Assembly: GCA_963921195.1 (NCBI GenBank)
Contig: OY992540.1
Coordinates: 170,469,923 to 170,533,922, forward strand
Direction: 5' to 3'
Source: Pegoplata infirma
Lineage: Eukaryota; Arthropoda; Insecta; Diptera; Anthomyiidae
Length of the DNA stretch: 64,000 nt
In this document: positions 22,140 through 33,393 of the stretch, one piece after another
How positions within the stretch are numbered: position 1 is the first letter of the stretch
How the letters are laid out: each line of letters begins with the position of its first letter
Translations under genes and position numbers: made by a program
The notes under the pieces: generated by a model
Told to the model about the DNA's origin: nothing
Seen by the model: the letters and a program-made list of their open reading frames with translations, nothing else
Database searches by the model: none

Positions 22140-22930
22140 AGCCTATATTAAGATAATAAATAAGTGCCTTGAAAGTTTTTAAAATCGGACCTACAAGCAA
22201 ACTATTTCAGGGTGGACACTTCATTTTAATAAAATTTACAGATGTTATAGATGAAACAAATGAAGAGAAACTTGTCTTTTGTTTATGTATTTGAATTAGA
22301 GATGGTCTGTGGTCCCGTAATTTGCGTGACTCAAAAAACCACATGATTCAGGCGTGAGCGATTTTTATATAAATCACGTGATAGTGTGATTTTCATTTAA
22401 ATTAAGTACTATATTAGGGTAATAAATAAGTGTCTTGAAACTTTTTGAAATCGGACCTACAAGGAAACTATTTCAGGATGGACACTTCATTTTTAACAAA
22501 ATTTACAGATGTTATAGATGAATCAAATGAAGAGACACTTGCCTTTTGTTTAAGTATTTGAATTGTAGATGGTCTCTGGTCCCTTGATTCACGCGTGAGC
22601 GTGAGTGATTTTCATTTTAATCATTTGGTTAAAGAGTGATTTTCATTTAAGTCAAGTGACTATATTAAGGTAATAAATAAGTACCTTGAAACTTTTTGGA
22701 TTCAGACCAACAAGGAAACTTGTTCAAGGGTGGACACTTCATTTTAAATAAAATTTACAGATGATTAAACAAATGAAAAGACACTTGTCTCTTGTTTATG
22801 TATTTGAATTGGAGATGTTCGCTGGTCCCGTGATTTGAGTTGAACAATTCTGAGTGAGTGTCTAGAGAGTGAGTCGAATTTTTGCGTGAGGGATGTTTTT
22901 TTTTTTAAAAACCCCTTTTTAAAAAAAATA
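22140..22930. repeat. Three tandem copies of a ~255-bp segment
   Basis: Each copy holds CTTGAAA.TTTTT, a TCGGACC block, CAGG.TGGACACTTCATTTT, AAAATTTACAGATG and a GGTCCCGTGATT-like end. Copies start near 22166, 22432 and 22681. They lie inside the hAT at 21769-24331. Confidence 0.75.
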
Positions 22931-23459
22931 TTTTTTAGCAGTATTTGCATTCAGAATTAAGTCAAACTTTAAACTAAATAGTACATGCTTAACCCATTTT
23001 GGACAAAGATTCATTTTTTTTTTTGGAAAAAGGTACCTATTTAGTGAAATTAGCACCGGCTCATCTCAAAACTCTTTTAAAAAAAAATTTATGTTCCGTT
23101 ATTCCAGAAAAGCCTGTATTTCAACTTTTTATGCAATTTTAGTATTTGGATTTATTTGCTATTTTATAAATAATATTAATTAATAAAAAAAATCGTTTTT
23201 GCTTGAAACAATTTCTGTGCTGATGCACATTGCATTTAATGCACATTTAAATTCCGGTGGTCAAGGGGAGATATTTTTTAATTGCAGAAAGATGAGACTT
23301 AACATTTGTAACAAAATATACCTGAAATTCATCCTTTTCATACATAAATATTTTTTTTGAAAAAGGTGATTGAAATGGGTTATCATGCAGGGGGCCCCTT
23401 TTTTGATTTTAGATCTTTTGCCAATTGCGATTACACGGGTCAATTTTTTTTTATATGGG

Positions 23460-23596
23460 GTTCACACTTACGACCTTAAACAAGTTGTTTAACAAAACAC
23501 CATGGTGCAGTAACAGAATAAAAACGTAATAGATACAAAAAAAATATTTTTTTAAACACGTAGCCCTTAAACTCTCAAAAATAGCAAGTGTGAACT
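23460..23596 (-). mobile_element. ~135-bp MITE with TTCACACT ends
   Basis: It begins TTCACACTTACGACC and ends AGCAAGTGTGAAC, and is similar along its length to the three copies at 36501-36917. It is nested in the hAT at 21769-24331. Confidence 0.7.
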
Positions 23597-24339
23597 GCAC
23601 ATTATGCGTTCTTAAATTCTTATATAATATGAATGTGCCTCTAATAAAACAATAAACTTTTTTTTCTGGATTCTGGTGTTGTGACATAAAATTTTGTAAC
23701 GTCTGCTTGATTAAAATTTTGGAATTTCCAAAAAAAGACATTAGTATTTTTTTTATAACGCAAAGAAGAGCGCAGTGACATTCAATGTACATACATCAAA
23801 TATTAACAATGCTTGCAAAAGAAAAAATTTCATCACAGAAAAGGTCTAAATTTTTTAAGATCTACTTTTATTAGGGGTCATAAAAACCGTGACAAAAAAT
23901 ATTTCTTTTATGTTTTTATGGCTTTTAAAATTCAAGTAGCTAACTTCTTTTTGTTATGTCACATTGCATGCAAACGATTACTGATCGATGTAACATCTTT
24001 TGCAATTCGTTAGTCAGGTAAAACCTAATAATGTGATGGAAAGAAAATGTTGTCACAATTTAAACAAACGAAAATAAGAATACAAGAAACCGAAACAAAA
24101 CCGATACGAAAGTAGAAAAAATGAATTGGTATTGGTTTTTTATTGGTATTGGTTTTGAAGAATAAAAGTATTGGTTTTTAATTGGTATTGGTAGTGGGGA
24201 ATCGGTATTGGTTTTTTTATCGGTATTGGTATCGCACAAATAAAGGTATTGGTTTTTAATTGGTATTGGTTTTCAATTTGAATTGGTATTAACGGGTATT
24301 GGTATCGAAAAGGTATTGGTACCCATCATTGTAAAAAAC

Positions 24340-25035
24340 TAATTATTTCGCATATTATTGCAAAAATAAACAATGTGCCTTCCACAAGATGGTTGAAATA
24401 TTCTAAATAATTTTTATCTATGCAAAAATTCGTATTTTGCATTTGTTTGTGTATTTTTCAGAGATGGCATTTATTATTATATCAAAAAACAAATATTTTT
24501 TTAGAGTTGGCATATTTTGTCGGAAAATAAAAATAAATTTTTTTTTGAAAAATTTTTAATAGTTGTTTTTTTTTTTTGGATTTTGTTATCCTTAGTACGG
24601 TAATTGCAAAAACTAAAAAAAAAATAAAAATCTTTGCATATTTTTAAAAGTTACAAGCTCCGAAAGCCTTTTAATCTCAGGGTGGTCAACTTTGGCACTC
24701 TATAACTCACGCTGTATTGTATTAGGGTCACTCCAAACTCGTTTTTTTGAAAGGTTATATCATTGACTTTATTTGCCCCACTCATAATGTTTTAATCTGA
24801 GAAATAGTTTGAAAGGTACATTTATATAAGCAATTTTTTTTTTTTGCAAACACTATTTACCGATATTTTCAAAATGGCAATATCTCGAAAACTAGCCATT
24901 AGATATCAAAATCTTTACCAGATTTGTGTTCAGCACGGCAAATGCAAAAAGATATGTGGTCAAATTTTTAAAAAAAAATTTTTGAAAATTTTTTGGAAAT
25001 TTACAATGGGAGTTTGCATTTATTTTCACCAAAAA
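24340..25035. other. AT-rich unannotated stretch
   Basis: No gene, no clear inverted or direct repeat. It belongs to the interior of the large 21166-31384 element if that reading is right. Confidence 0.4.
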
Positions 25036-25196
25036 ATATGTACTTTAAGATAGCAGAATAACAAAAATGGATGTAAATCGACAACAAATTATTTTTTTGC
25101 TCTGAAATTTTTATCACAGATGAGTATTACATAGAGGAGCTATTTCCCATCGGAAACTCATTTCGGTCAAATTTGAGTTGGCATATTTTGAATATA

Positions 25197-27132
25197 CACG
25201 CAAAAAAAAATCTGTGTCGGAGTGAGCAAAAATCTGGCATAATTTTACCAAGAATATGCTAAAACTACAACCGACGAAGTAGTTTTCGTAATTTAGCCAA
25301 AACACTTATGTAAAAAATTTTGAAGAAAATGCTAATGCTATTTAAGCAAAAACTTGGTAAAATATACCAAAAGAAATATGGTGAAATATACCAAAATTAT
25401 TAGAAAAGGTGACTAAAAATAATGCTAAAAATTACCACATTAATGCTAAAATAAATTTTCTATAAAATTTTTGTAAAAATTTGTATATTTGTTGAATTTA
25501 AAATTTTCACAGAATAAATCCATATTAATATAATAAATGTTGTGTAGGATTTAATTTACCACCGACCAACTGACCCTTTTTGTACCATTTTCTCGAGTGA
25601 CTGCTGCCTACGCTTCTTCTTGAAGTAAAGGACCCGCTATAGCTTCACGAATTTATTTAAAAGCATCCTGTAAAAAATAGAAAATTATAACAAAACATAA
25701 ATTTTTAATTTAAAAAGTTGGTAAACCCCATTGGTCTCTTGGTAAGGAGGAACACTTACTTTGTCATTCCATTTGTTACTCATCAAAACAGGTCTGGACT
25801 CCCTTGGCTTTGGGTTTTTAGGTTTTAATTTTATAACTAAAGGCAGGATTGGTGTCCACGCTCTTTATTGTAGTGAAGGATTCGCCATAGCTTCAAATAT
25901 TTATTTAGCAGTACCCTGTAAAAATAGAAAATTATTACCAAACACTAAGGGCCTAATTTTGTAAAACGCAACGCGCCTTTTCATCTCGCGTTGGACAATT
26001 TTCTATTTTGTAAAACGCGAGCACTGAACAGCTGTTTTTTTCGCGTTGACTTACGTGTTTGTAGAACAAATTGTATGGAAAATGGAATTTTGTAAAACGC
26101 AAGAGAGTGTTTTTTCATCACTTGAAGTGTCAAAATGATCACTTGAAATTTTGGGGCGTTGATGTAACAAATATGCTTTTAAATAGTAAAAAAACAATAA
26201 ATAATGTTGGAATATGTAAACATACAACAAAAAAGTAATAAATGTGTAAAAACGTCTCGTTGTGATTTTTATTGCTTTTTTCAACTAATTTATATTACTT
26301 TTTTTTTGTTCTCTTTTTTCTCAAATATTCTCTTTGCAGGTGTTGCCTTATCATATATATGTGTTTCCCCACGATAATGGGTGTTTATCCCCTACAAAAT
26401 GGGTGGCCAATTTTATTAATTTTAGAATGTCTGGCAACACTGATTCAAATATAATTGACATTTCAAGTGATGACGTAAAAATTGAACGCAATAACGTAGT
26501 GATTTACAAAATTGCACTTTTTGAGCCTCGCGTTCACGTTAACGTTGGTGATGCGTTCAACGCGAGTGATTTACAAAATTAGGCCCTAAGTTTTAACTAA
26601 AAATCTATTAAACCTTATTGGTGTCTTCGGAATGCGGGTATACTCACTTTATCATTCCATTTGTTATTCATCGAAACATACGTCTGGGACTCCATTGGTT
26701 TTTCTTAATGAATGGTGTTTTAAGTGATGAAAGCAAAATTAACTTTAACATTCTTTTATCTTACATTTATTTATCTTTTAGAAAACTAATTATTTATTTT
26801 TATTTATTAATTTATTTTTATTTTATTTATCAATTTCCTTTTTACGTTTTTATAACACAAAAAATAAACGAAGCACGCACACAAAAATACAAAATCAATA
26901 TGGCGGTCTGCATTTGTTTTTTTTTTTTGTTGTTTTCTTTCAATAAATTTTTGTGCAAGTACTTTGCGTTATTGTGCAAGCTACTTGGTTATTTCACATA
27001 AAAAATGAATTATGTTACTTTAACATCGACAAGCATAATTTTAGCAAAAATTTGGTAAAAAAAATTTTTTGGTATGAAAAAAGTTTTACCAAGTAGGATT
27101 GCTCAATCTTACACAGATTTTTTTTTTGCGTG
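25197..27132. mobile_element. 1.3-kb TIR element, copy 2, with a nested MITE
   Basis: It has the same ends and body as 15072-16374, and TA flanks (25195-25196, 27133-27134). It is 1936 bp because a 638-bp element sits inside at 25949-26586. Outside that insertion the two copies align nearly base for base, which gives a direct empty-site comparison. Confidence 0.9.
25949..26586. mobile_element. PIF/Harbinger-type MITE (TAA target, GGGCCTAATTTTG ends)
   Basis: Ends GGGCCTAATTTTGTAAAACG and a matching inverted terminus. TAA is duplicated (25946-25948, 26587-26589), while the unoccupied copy at about 15815-15830 has a single TAA. Relatives lie at 31112-31220 and 39067-39178, both much shorter. 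A 3-bp TWA target and GGG start fit PIF/Harbinger (Tourist-like) MITEs. Confidence 0.9.
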
Positions 27133-27499
27133 TAGGTTCACGATATGTACTTTGAGTTAGCAGAATAACAAAAATGGATGTAAAACGACAACAAATTATT
27201 TTTTTGCTCTGAAATTTTTATGACAGATAGGTATTACATACAGGGCCTCCAGACTTTGGGATTTATCCCCAAAGTTGGGGATTTCATGCTAGCAAAAAGG
27301 ACAACAAATCTCATTTGGGGATTGGGGATTTTTATGGGGATTTCGAAAATTATTTTGGGGATTTTTTGGGGATATTCGAAATTAAATTTATATAATACAA
27401 AAAGCTAAATCTATATATATATATAAAAGAGTAACGTGACTGACTGACTGACTGACTGACTGACTGACTGACTGACTGACTCATCATCGCCCAGCCCAA

Positions 27500-28480
27500 A
27501 CCGCTGAAGCTAGAGACTTGAAATTTGGACTGTAGGTTCACCTCCCGGAATATAGATCCACTAAGGCTGGATTTTTGCCAGTGCTGATTCTAAGGGGGTA
27601 AAAAGGGTAAAAAACTGTACTTTTGGTACTTTTTATATCTCCTGAAATAATGGTAATAGAGACTTGAAATTTGGACTGTATGTTCACCTCCCGGATCATA
27701 GATACACTAAGGCCGGATTTTTGCCAGTTATGATTCTAAGGGGGTAAAAAGGGTAAAAAACTGTACTTTTGGTACTTTTTATATCTCATGAAATAATGGT
27801 CATAGAGACTTGAAATTTGGACTGTATGTTCACCTCCCGGAATGTAGATCCGTAAGGCTGGACTTTTGCCAATGTTGATTCTAAGGGGATAAAAAGGGTA
27901 AAAAATTGTACTTTTGGTACCTTTTATATTTTCTGAAATAATTGTCAAAGAGACTTGAAATTTGGACTGTATGTTCACCTCCCGGACTATAGATTCACTA
28001 AGGCTGGATTTTCGCCAATGATGATTCTAAGGGGGTAAAAGGGGTAAAAAACTGTACTTTTGGTACCTTTTTTATTTCCTTAAATATTGGTATTAGAAAC
28101 TTGAAATTTGCAATGTAGGTTTACCTCCCGGAAAAAAAAATCACTAAGGCTGGGTTTTTGCCAATGTTGATTCTACGGGGGTAAAATGGGTAAAAAAGTG
28201 TACTTTTGGTACTTTTTATATCTCCTGAAATAATAGTCATAGAGACTTGAAAATTGTAATGTATGTTCACCTCTCGGAATAAAGATCCATTTAGGCTGGA
28301 TTTTTTGCCAATGATGATTCTAAAGGGGTAAAAAACTGTACTTTTGGTACCTTTTACATTTACTTAAATAATGGTACTAGAAACTTGAAATTTGTAATGT
28401 AGGTTCACCTTCCGGAAAAAAGATTTAATAAGGCTGGGTTTTTGCCAATGTTGATTCTACGGGGGTAAAAAGGGTAAAAA
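27500..28480 (+). repeat. Tandem ~150-bp repeat inside the Helitron
   Basis: Each unit holds AGAGACTTGAAATTTGGACTG, CACCTCCCGGA, AAGGCTGGATTTTTGCC, GATTCTAAGGGGGTAAAAAG and ACTGTACTTTTGGTAC. About six copies occur, with progressive drift to the right. The CCAGCCCAAACCGCTGAAGC block (about 27491-27510) appears only once, at the start. Confidence 0.85.
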
Positions 28481-28488
28481 AGTACCTT

Positions 28489-29054
28489 TTATAAAAAGTA
28501 CCTTTTATAAAAAGTACCTTTTATAAAAAGTACCTTTTATAAAAAGTACCTTTTATAAAAAGTTCCTTTTATAAAAAGTACCTTTTATAAAAAGTACCTT
28601 TTATAAAAAGTATCTTTATAAAAAGTACCTTTTATAAAAAGTACCTTTTATAAAAAGTACCTTTTATAAAAAGTAACTTTTGTAAAAAGTACCTTTTATA
28701 AAAAGTACCTTTTATAAAAAGTACCTTTTATAAAAAGTACCTTTTATAAAAAGTACCTTTTATAAAAAGTATCTTTTATAAAAAGTACCTTTTGTAAAAA
28801 GTACCTTTTATAAAAGTACCTTTTATAAAAAGTACCTTTTATAAAAAGTACCTTTTATAAAAAGTACCTTTTATAAAAAGTACCTTTTATAAAAAGTACC
28901 TTTTATAAAAAGTACCTTTTATAAAAAGTACCTTTTATAAAAAGTACCTTTTATAAAAAGTACCTTTTATAAAAAGTACCTTTTATAAAAAGTACCTTTT
29001 ATAAAAAGTACTTTTATAAAAAGTACCTTTTATAAAAAGTACCTTTTATAAAAA
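28489..29054 (+). repeat. 16-bp satellite array, ATAAAAAGTACCTTTT
   Basis: About 35 head-to-tail copies of ATAAAAAGTACCTTTT, with scattered single-base variants and a few shortened units (for example at about 28612 and 29013). The unit is itself nearly palindromic around GTAC. It grew next to a GGGTAAAAAAGTACCTTTT sequence of the larger repeat, which probably seeded it. It is not a CRISPR: the array has no spacers. Confidence 0.95.
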
Positions 29055-30260
29055 AAATTACCTCTTCCTTTTGAAAGAGGTAATTTTTGGAAATTTCGTT
29101 TCTAACGGGGGTAAGAAAGTGTACTTTTGGTACTTTTTATTGGTTCCTATAATAATGACCGTTGAAGCTTAAATTTTGGAATGTAGGGGACTTCGGTGAA
29201 AAAACATTCTGCTAAAGTATTTTCAAAAAATTCTGTTTCTAGAGCTGTAAAAAAGTGTTTTTTGATACTTATTTCATTTGATACTTATTTCATATTTCAT
29301 GAAGTAATTATCCTAGGCACTGAAATTTTGAATGCTTTAAAAAGTAATTTTTTGGAAATTCTGTTTCTAAGGGTCGCGACCGATCGTAAAGGGTATAAAA
29401 AGTGCAAATTTGGTTATTCTTATATATCTTGAAATAATGGTTCACAAACTTGATGTTTTAAATAAAAGATCACCTAGCACAAAAAAACAGTTTTTGGAAA
29501 ATATAATTTTACGGGGAAAAGGGGGCAAATGGTTATTTTGAGATATCTAACTATTGAACTAAAAGCCGCAGAAATAACACCCAAGACAAGGACATATTTC
29601 AAAATTTTAGGGTAAAAAGGTGTACCTGGTAACAGTGGTGTAAAATGGTACTTTTCATATCTACAATATAAAGACAATAAAACTTTTTAATTTTTTAACG
29701 CATAATATACGGAGAGGAATGAAACTTACATGGAACGAAAGGAGATGGACTTGGAAGTGAAATGGAATAGAACGGGGAACGAAGTGTAATAGAGCTGGGA
29801 ACAATATGGAATGATACTTTTTACTTAAATTTTACATATTTAACTTTTTTGACTCCATATTTGTTCTCGCTATATGTTTTTCCACTAAAACTTATTTTTA
29901 TTCCAATTTTTTTTTTACTCAAATATTTATTCACTCAAAATCCTAAAACCCGATATAAGGGCTCGAAAATTGTCAATATATCTTTTCACCGAAACGAGCA
30001 TGATGACGTACCAGCGAAGTTATTCAAATTTTATTGTTTAAATTATTCATTAAAATATTATTTTATGAAAGACTTATACGTCCACAAGTAAATAAAACAA
30101 AAACTATGTAGAGGATTTTTTTTTTAAATCGATAGAGTAATCCTGATCCTTTTATTATCCGGTATTCAATACAACCGGTAACGAAGTACCGGGATGGTAA
30201 GCTAGTTGGATATAATCAACGATTTTTAAAAATAGTTTTAGTAGTAACCACTCTTTACTA

Positions 30261-30862
30261 CACTCAAAAAAAATAAAACTGTAAAGTTAACAAATTTTTT
30301 TTTGTTAACTCGAGTTTACTGGCTTTTTAGCAAATTTTTAGTTAAAATCAGCTTTTTAACTACTTTTTTTTGTTAAGTTCAATTTACAAAAATACTAGTT
30401 TTGAACAAATTTTGAATTAATTTTTTTTGTTGACTTCAAAACTGAGTTTACGAATTTTTACTAATTAATTTGCTGATTTTTCGTAACAAATTTGTTAAGT
30501 GAAATTTCTTATGTAGCCTCCTATGCAAATCTCATAAGTTCTAAGCTGATGAAAAAACAGAAAAAATAAACTTACAATTTTTTACAAAATATTTTGTAAA
30601 TTTTAGTTTACGAAAAGTAACAAAAAGTTTAGCTGAATTCAACTAATTTTTTTGTTAATATATGTACATAAAAACGTTACGAAATTTCAGCTAAATTTTT
30701 AGTTAAAGTTACGTTTTTTTTTTGCTACATTCATTCTACGAAAAGTTAGCTAAATATTTTTAGTTAAATTAACTAAAAATTTAGTAGGCCCAAAATCAGG
30801 TGCTTTTTTAGTTAAATTTAACTAAATTTTTTGCTAACTTTACAGTTACAATTTTTTTGTTG
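30261..30862. mobile_element. AT-rich MITE, CACTCAAAAAAAA end
   Basis: The left end CACTCAAAAAAAATAAAACT follows TA (30259-30260). GTAAAGTTAAC near the left is mirrored by GCTAACTTTACAG near the right. The right terminus is decayed, so the end coordinate is approximate. AGTTAA/TTAACT motifs repeat throughout. Confidence 0.6.
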
Positions 30863-31111
30863 TTTGGGGATTTTCGGGGATATTTTGTTATATTTTTGGG
30901 GACAACGAAAAAAAGTACCTGGCAACGCTGATTACATAGGGGAGCTATTTGCCATCGGAAACTCATTTCGGTCAAATTTGAGTTGGCATATTTTGAATAC
31001 AGGTTCACGATATATTTATGATCAGTGATCGATTCTAAGACATTCTAGCGATGTCCGTCCATCCGTCAGTCTGTCCGTCTGTAGTTAACACGATGCAGTC
31101 CAAAATAAAAG

Positions 31112-31220
31112 AGCTTAATTTTGTAAAACGCAACGCGCCGCGTTGTTAAAATTTCAATACAATTTGTTGTTGTAACAAAAACAAATTACACAGAAATTTT
31201 GACAACGTGGCGCGTTGCGT
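31112..31220. mobile_element. Short Harbinger-type MITE (TAATTTTGTAAAACGCAACG ends)
   Basis: A ~110-bp foldback: CTTAATTTTGTAAAACGCAACGCG on the left and its inverse on the right. It shares these ends with 25949-26586 and is similar in length to 39067-39178. The flank duplication is unclear here. Confidence 0.75.
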
Positions 31221-31489
31221 TTTACAAAATTAGGGGGTAAGTTCTAAAAAAAAAAATCATAATAATTTTTTTCAAGCCAGGAAATTTGTTTTTAAGTTTC
31301 GGTTCGGTTCAGTTTCGGCCGAATATTGAATTTTTGGCCGAATATTCGGTTCGGCCTCGAAAAACTGGTTTCGGTCGGACTCTACAAATCAATTAAAAAA
31401 AGTTTTATGCGAATGAAACGCTACCTTATACACATACTCACAATTTTTCTCTTGATCACAAATCCAGTCTCCAAACTGTTACATCAGGT

Positions 31490-31895
31490 TTTTGAAAAAT
31501 TTGAAATACAAAAAATCGCGTTTTCAGACATATTTGACAAACTCATAGCGAATGAACCCGATGTGCTGACGACTTGAGAATAAGTCAAGGATAAAGCTCA
31601 AACATAACTCTTTAAGATGTATAACTCATTTGATCAGTCGTTTTAACCTTTGGAGCACCAATTGTCTTTTAATACTGTCGTTTTCCCCAAAAACGTTTTT
31701 ATCGATGCATGTTAATTCGACAACATTGACAATTGGTGCCCAAAAGGGTTAAGGCGACTGACCAAATGAGTTCTGCATCGTAAAAAGTAGTGTTTAAGCT
31801 TTACCCTCGACTTATTTTAAAGTCGCCATCACATCGGGTTCATACGCTTTGAGTTTCCAAAAATGCCCAAAACGGCGATTTTTTTGAACTTTGAC
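31490..31895. repeat. Foldback (long inverted repeat)
   Basis: The arms at about 31495-31690 and 31735-31895 are inverted copies: AACCCGATGTGCTGA versus ATCACATCGGGTTC, AAGTCAAGGATAAAGCTCAAAC versus GTTTAAGCTTTACCCTCGACTT, and GGAGCACCAATTGTC versus GACAATTGGTGCCC. The loop is at about 31695-31730. A related half copy is at 20940-21157. No coding capacity. Confidence 0.75.
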
Positions 31896-32027
31896 TTCAA
31901 TTTTCTTAAAAACCTGATGCGATGGAAAAGTTTAGAGACCGAACTATTGACAAGCAGAACTATTGTAATCAAGTGTTCAAGGTCGGAGCCCAGTCGCATT
32001 TTCGATGCTTAGACCGTATTTACATTA

Positions 32028-32160
32028 GGCAATTTTAATTGCGGCAATTCTGATTTTATCGTGTATCAGAGAGAGATCTAAGATTCTTCCCTCTCTCTCT
32101 GATACACTAGAAAATCAAAATTGCTGCAATCAAAATTGCCTTATGTAAATTCGGTCTTAG
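32028..32160. mobile_element. ~130-bp MITE, AGACCGTATTTACAT ends
   Basis: The left arm AGACCGTATTTACATTAGGC is mirrored by CTTATGTAAATTCGGTCTT. The inner inverted blocks TATCAGAGAGAG and CTCTCTCTGATA make a full hairpin. The GGCAATTTTAATTGC motif is shared with the MITE at 62954-63809. Confidence 0.8.
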
Positions 32161-32280
32161 TAGTGTAATTACCGCCAGGCTTTGTACCAATTCACAATGT
32201 TTCTGTTTCGTTTTACATGTTTCATGTGAGAAATCTGAGAGTTATTGAAATCCCTCACCAGTACATACATTAAAGTGCAG

Positions 32281-33385
32281 CAGGGATGATAAATGACATT
32301 TTCAAGATTCTACTGACTTGACTAAAAAAGTGTACTTTTTTTAACCCTGATTGTACTAAAAAAGTTTTAATTTTTTTTTATTAAACAAGAAACAGTGTTT
32401 CCGAAAATGGGTCCCAAGTCCACACATGGACCGATTCGATCTATATTAAGTTAGACCTTAAATAAATATAGAAAACACACAAACTAAATTTGAGCAAAAT
32501 GTGCTAATATTTGTTGCCAATAGACCGATTTAACTGGATATCGAGCCACATTTTTATATGGGGCCTAAGTCCAAAAATTAAAAAAATGGGACCAATTAAA
32601 ATCGGACTTGATTATGTTGCCAAAGAAAGCGTTTAACACCATCAAACAAAATTTTAATAAAATATTTTCTATTTTTATGAAATTTTAGAGATACATATAA
32701 AAATCGGAAAGGTGGTTTGTATGAAGACTACAAGTGGAACTGATCTGATTTCTTTAAAATTAATAATTGTGATTACAAAATACGTTCACCTGTCAAGTTT
32801 CGAAAGTATATATGGGACGTATACATGGGAGCTAGGTCTAAACATAAACCGATGTTTTTCAATTTCAATAGGATTTGTCCTTGGGCCAAAAGAAGCTTAA
32901 GTGTCAAATTTCAGAAAAATTTATCACAAATTGCGACCTGTATTGTGCTTACACCGTTTGCATGGACAGACAGAAGAGCATCGCTAAATCGACTCAAAAT
33001 CTGATTCTGAGTCGGTTGGTATACTAAAAGTGGATCTAGGAACAATATTACGAGTAGTTGCAAACATCAGCACAAACTCAATATACACAGAGTGGTGTAG
33101 GGTATGCAAATTGATTTAGAGCCCGTGTCTGTACTAACAGAAAAAACAATAAAAAAATATTTTGTTGATTTTTGAAAATATGGTGTTGATTTTAAAAATT
33201 TTTCTACAAAAATTAGTAGTTTTTTGACGATTTTATGCCCAATTGCAACATAAAAAGAGTTAAAAAAAAATTTGTGATTGGGAAAGTTTTGAAATTGTAC
33301 TAAATCAGTCAGTGGAGTACTGCCGTACTTTTGGCCTTCAAATTGTACTGAAAAAAGTACAATTGTACTGACTTTATCATCCCTG
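32281..33385. mobile_element. hAT-like element with AAAAAGTAC subterminal repeats, carrying DINE-1
   Basis: 13-bp inverted ends CAGGGATGATAAA/TTTATCATCCCTG. The flanks AAGTGCAG (32273-32280) and AAGTGGAG (33386-33393) form an 8-bp duplication with one mismatch. TACT/AAAAAGTAC motifs sit near both ends. A reversed DINE-1-type repeat (32387-33105) accounts for most of the interior. Confidence 0.9.
32387..33105 (-). mobile_element. DINE-1/mini-me-like element, second subfamily, reversed
   Basis: It matches the element at 57024-57940 read backwards: a GTGTAGGGTA head at about 33095, ACAAACTCAATATA, a TTGCAACTACTCGTAATATT-like block, ATGGACAGACAG (decayed GTCY tract), AATTTGAGCAAAATGTG, and the ACTTGTTTAA-type tail at about 32387. 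Confidence 0.75.
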
Positions 33386-33393
33386 AAGTGGAG

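Larger units (their letters stand above)
21769..24331. mobile_element. hAT-like element with degenerate ATTGGT arrays at both ends
   Basis: The ends CAAGGATGGGTACCAAT and ATTGGTACCCATCATTG are inverted repeats, and TAAAAAAC is duplicated exactly on both sides (21761-21768, 24332-24339). Subterminal arrays of GGTATTGGTTTT occupy about 21800-21995 and 24120-24320. Inside, a segment of about 255 bp containing TCGGACCTACAAG and GGTGGACACTTCATTTT is repeated three times (about 22140-22930). A small CACACT-ended MITE copy lies at 23460-23596. No transposase frame remains. Confidence 0.9.
27410..30205 (+). mobile_element. Non-autonomous Helitron-like element rich in minisatellites
   Basis: It begins TCTATATATATATATAAAAG after an A and ends with the hairpin CCGGTA-ACGAAG-TACCGG followed, nine bases on, by CTAG and then T: the A|TC...CTAG|T layout of Helitrons. 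A (GACT)n tract lies at 27438-27481. Then come about six copies of a ~150-bp repeat, a 16-bp satellite (28489-29054), and further decayed repeats. No Rep/helicase frame, so it depended on an autonomous partner. Confidence 0.8.
27241..30930. mobile_element. hAT-like element with GGGGATTT repeats, carrying a Helitron
   Basis: The start is CAGGGCCTCCAGAC and the end CCTGGCAACGCTG. The 8-bp duplication ATTACATA is exact (27233-27240, 30931-30938). Subterminal TTGGGGATTT motifs cluster at 27255-27375 and 30865-30905. The Helitron-like element 27410-30205 and a MITE at 30261-30862 lie inside, so the original hAT was about 0.3 kb. Confidence 0.9.
25040..31020 (+). repeat. Tandem ~165-bp host repeat split by two transposons
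   Basis: One unit runs from ATGTACTTTAAGATAGCAG to GGCATATTTTGAATA (25040-25195). A second unit restarts at 27135-27240, is cut by the hAT at 27241-30930, and resumes at 30931-31015. The third appearance of GGTTCACGATAT (about 31005) continues into a DINE-1-like head with GATGTCCGTCC (31050-31080). The host was therefore probably a tandem-repeat-bearing DINE-1-type element. Confidence 0.6.
21166..31384. mobile_element. hAT-like element expanded to 10.2 kb by nested insertions
   Basis: The ends TAGAGTCCGACC and GGTCGGACTCTA are perfect inverted repeats, followed inward by TTCGGCCGAATATTCGG-type repeats (21177-21240 and 31305-31380). The flanks CAAATCAT (21158-21165) and CAAATCAA (31385-31392) are an 8-bp duplication with one mismatch. 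Inside lie at least three separately bounded transposons that explain most of its length. The two ends could instead belong to two separate relics, but the matching flanks favour one element. Confidence 0.6.

Noticed and set aside
23451..23792. 113-aa frame similar to part of 36391-36600
   Set aside because: The similarity comes from the TTCACACT-ended MITE lying in both.
28489..29054. Regular direct repeats resembling a CRISPR array
   Set aside because: The 16-bp units are contiguous without spacers, in a eukaryotic Helitron.
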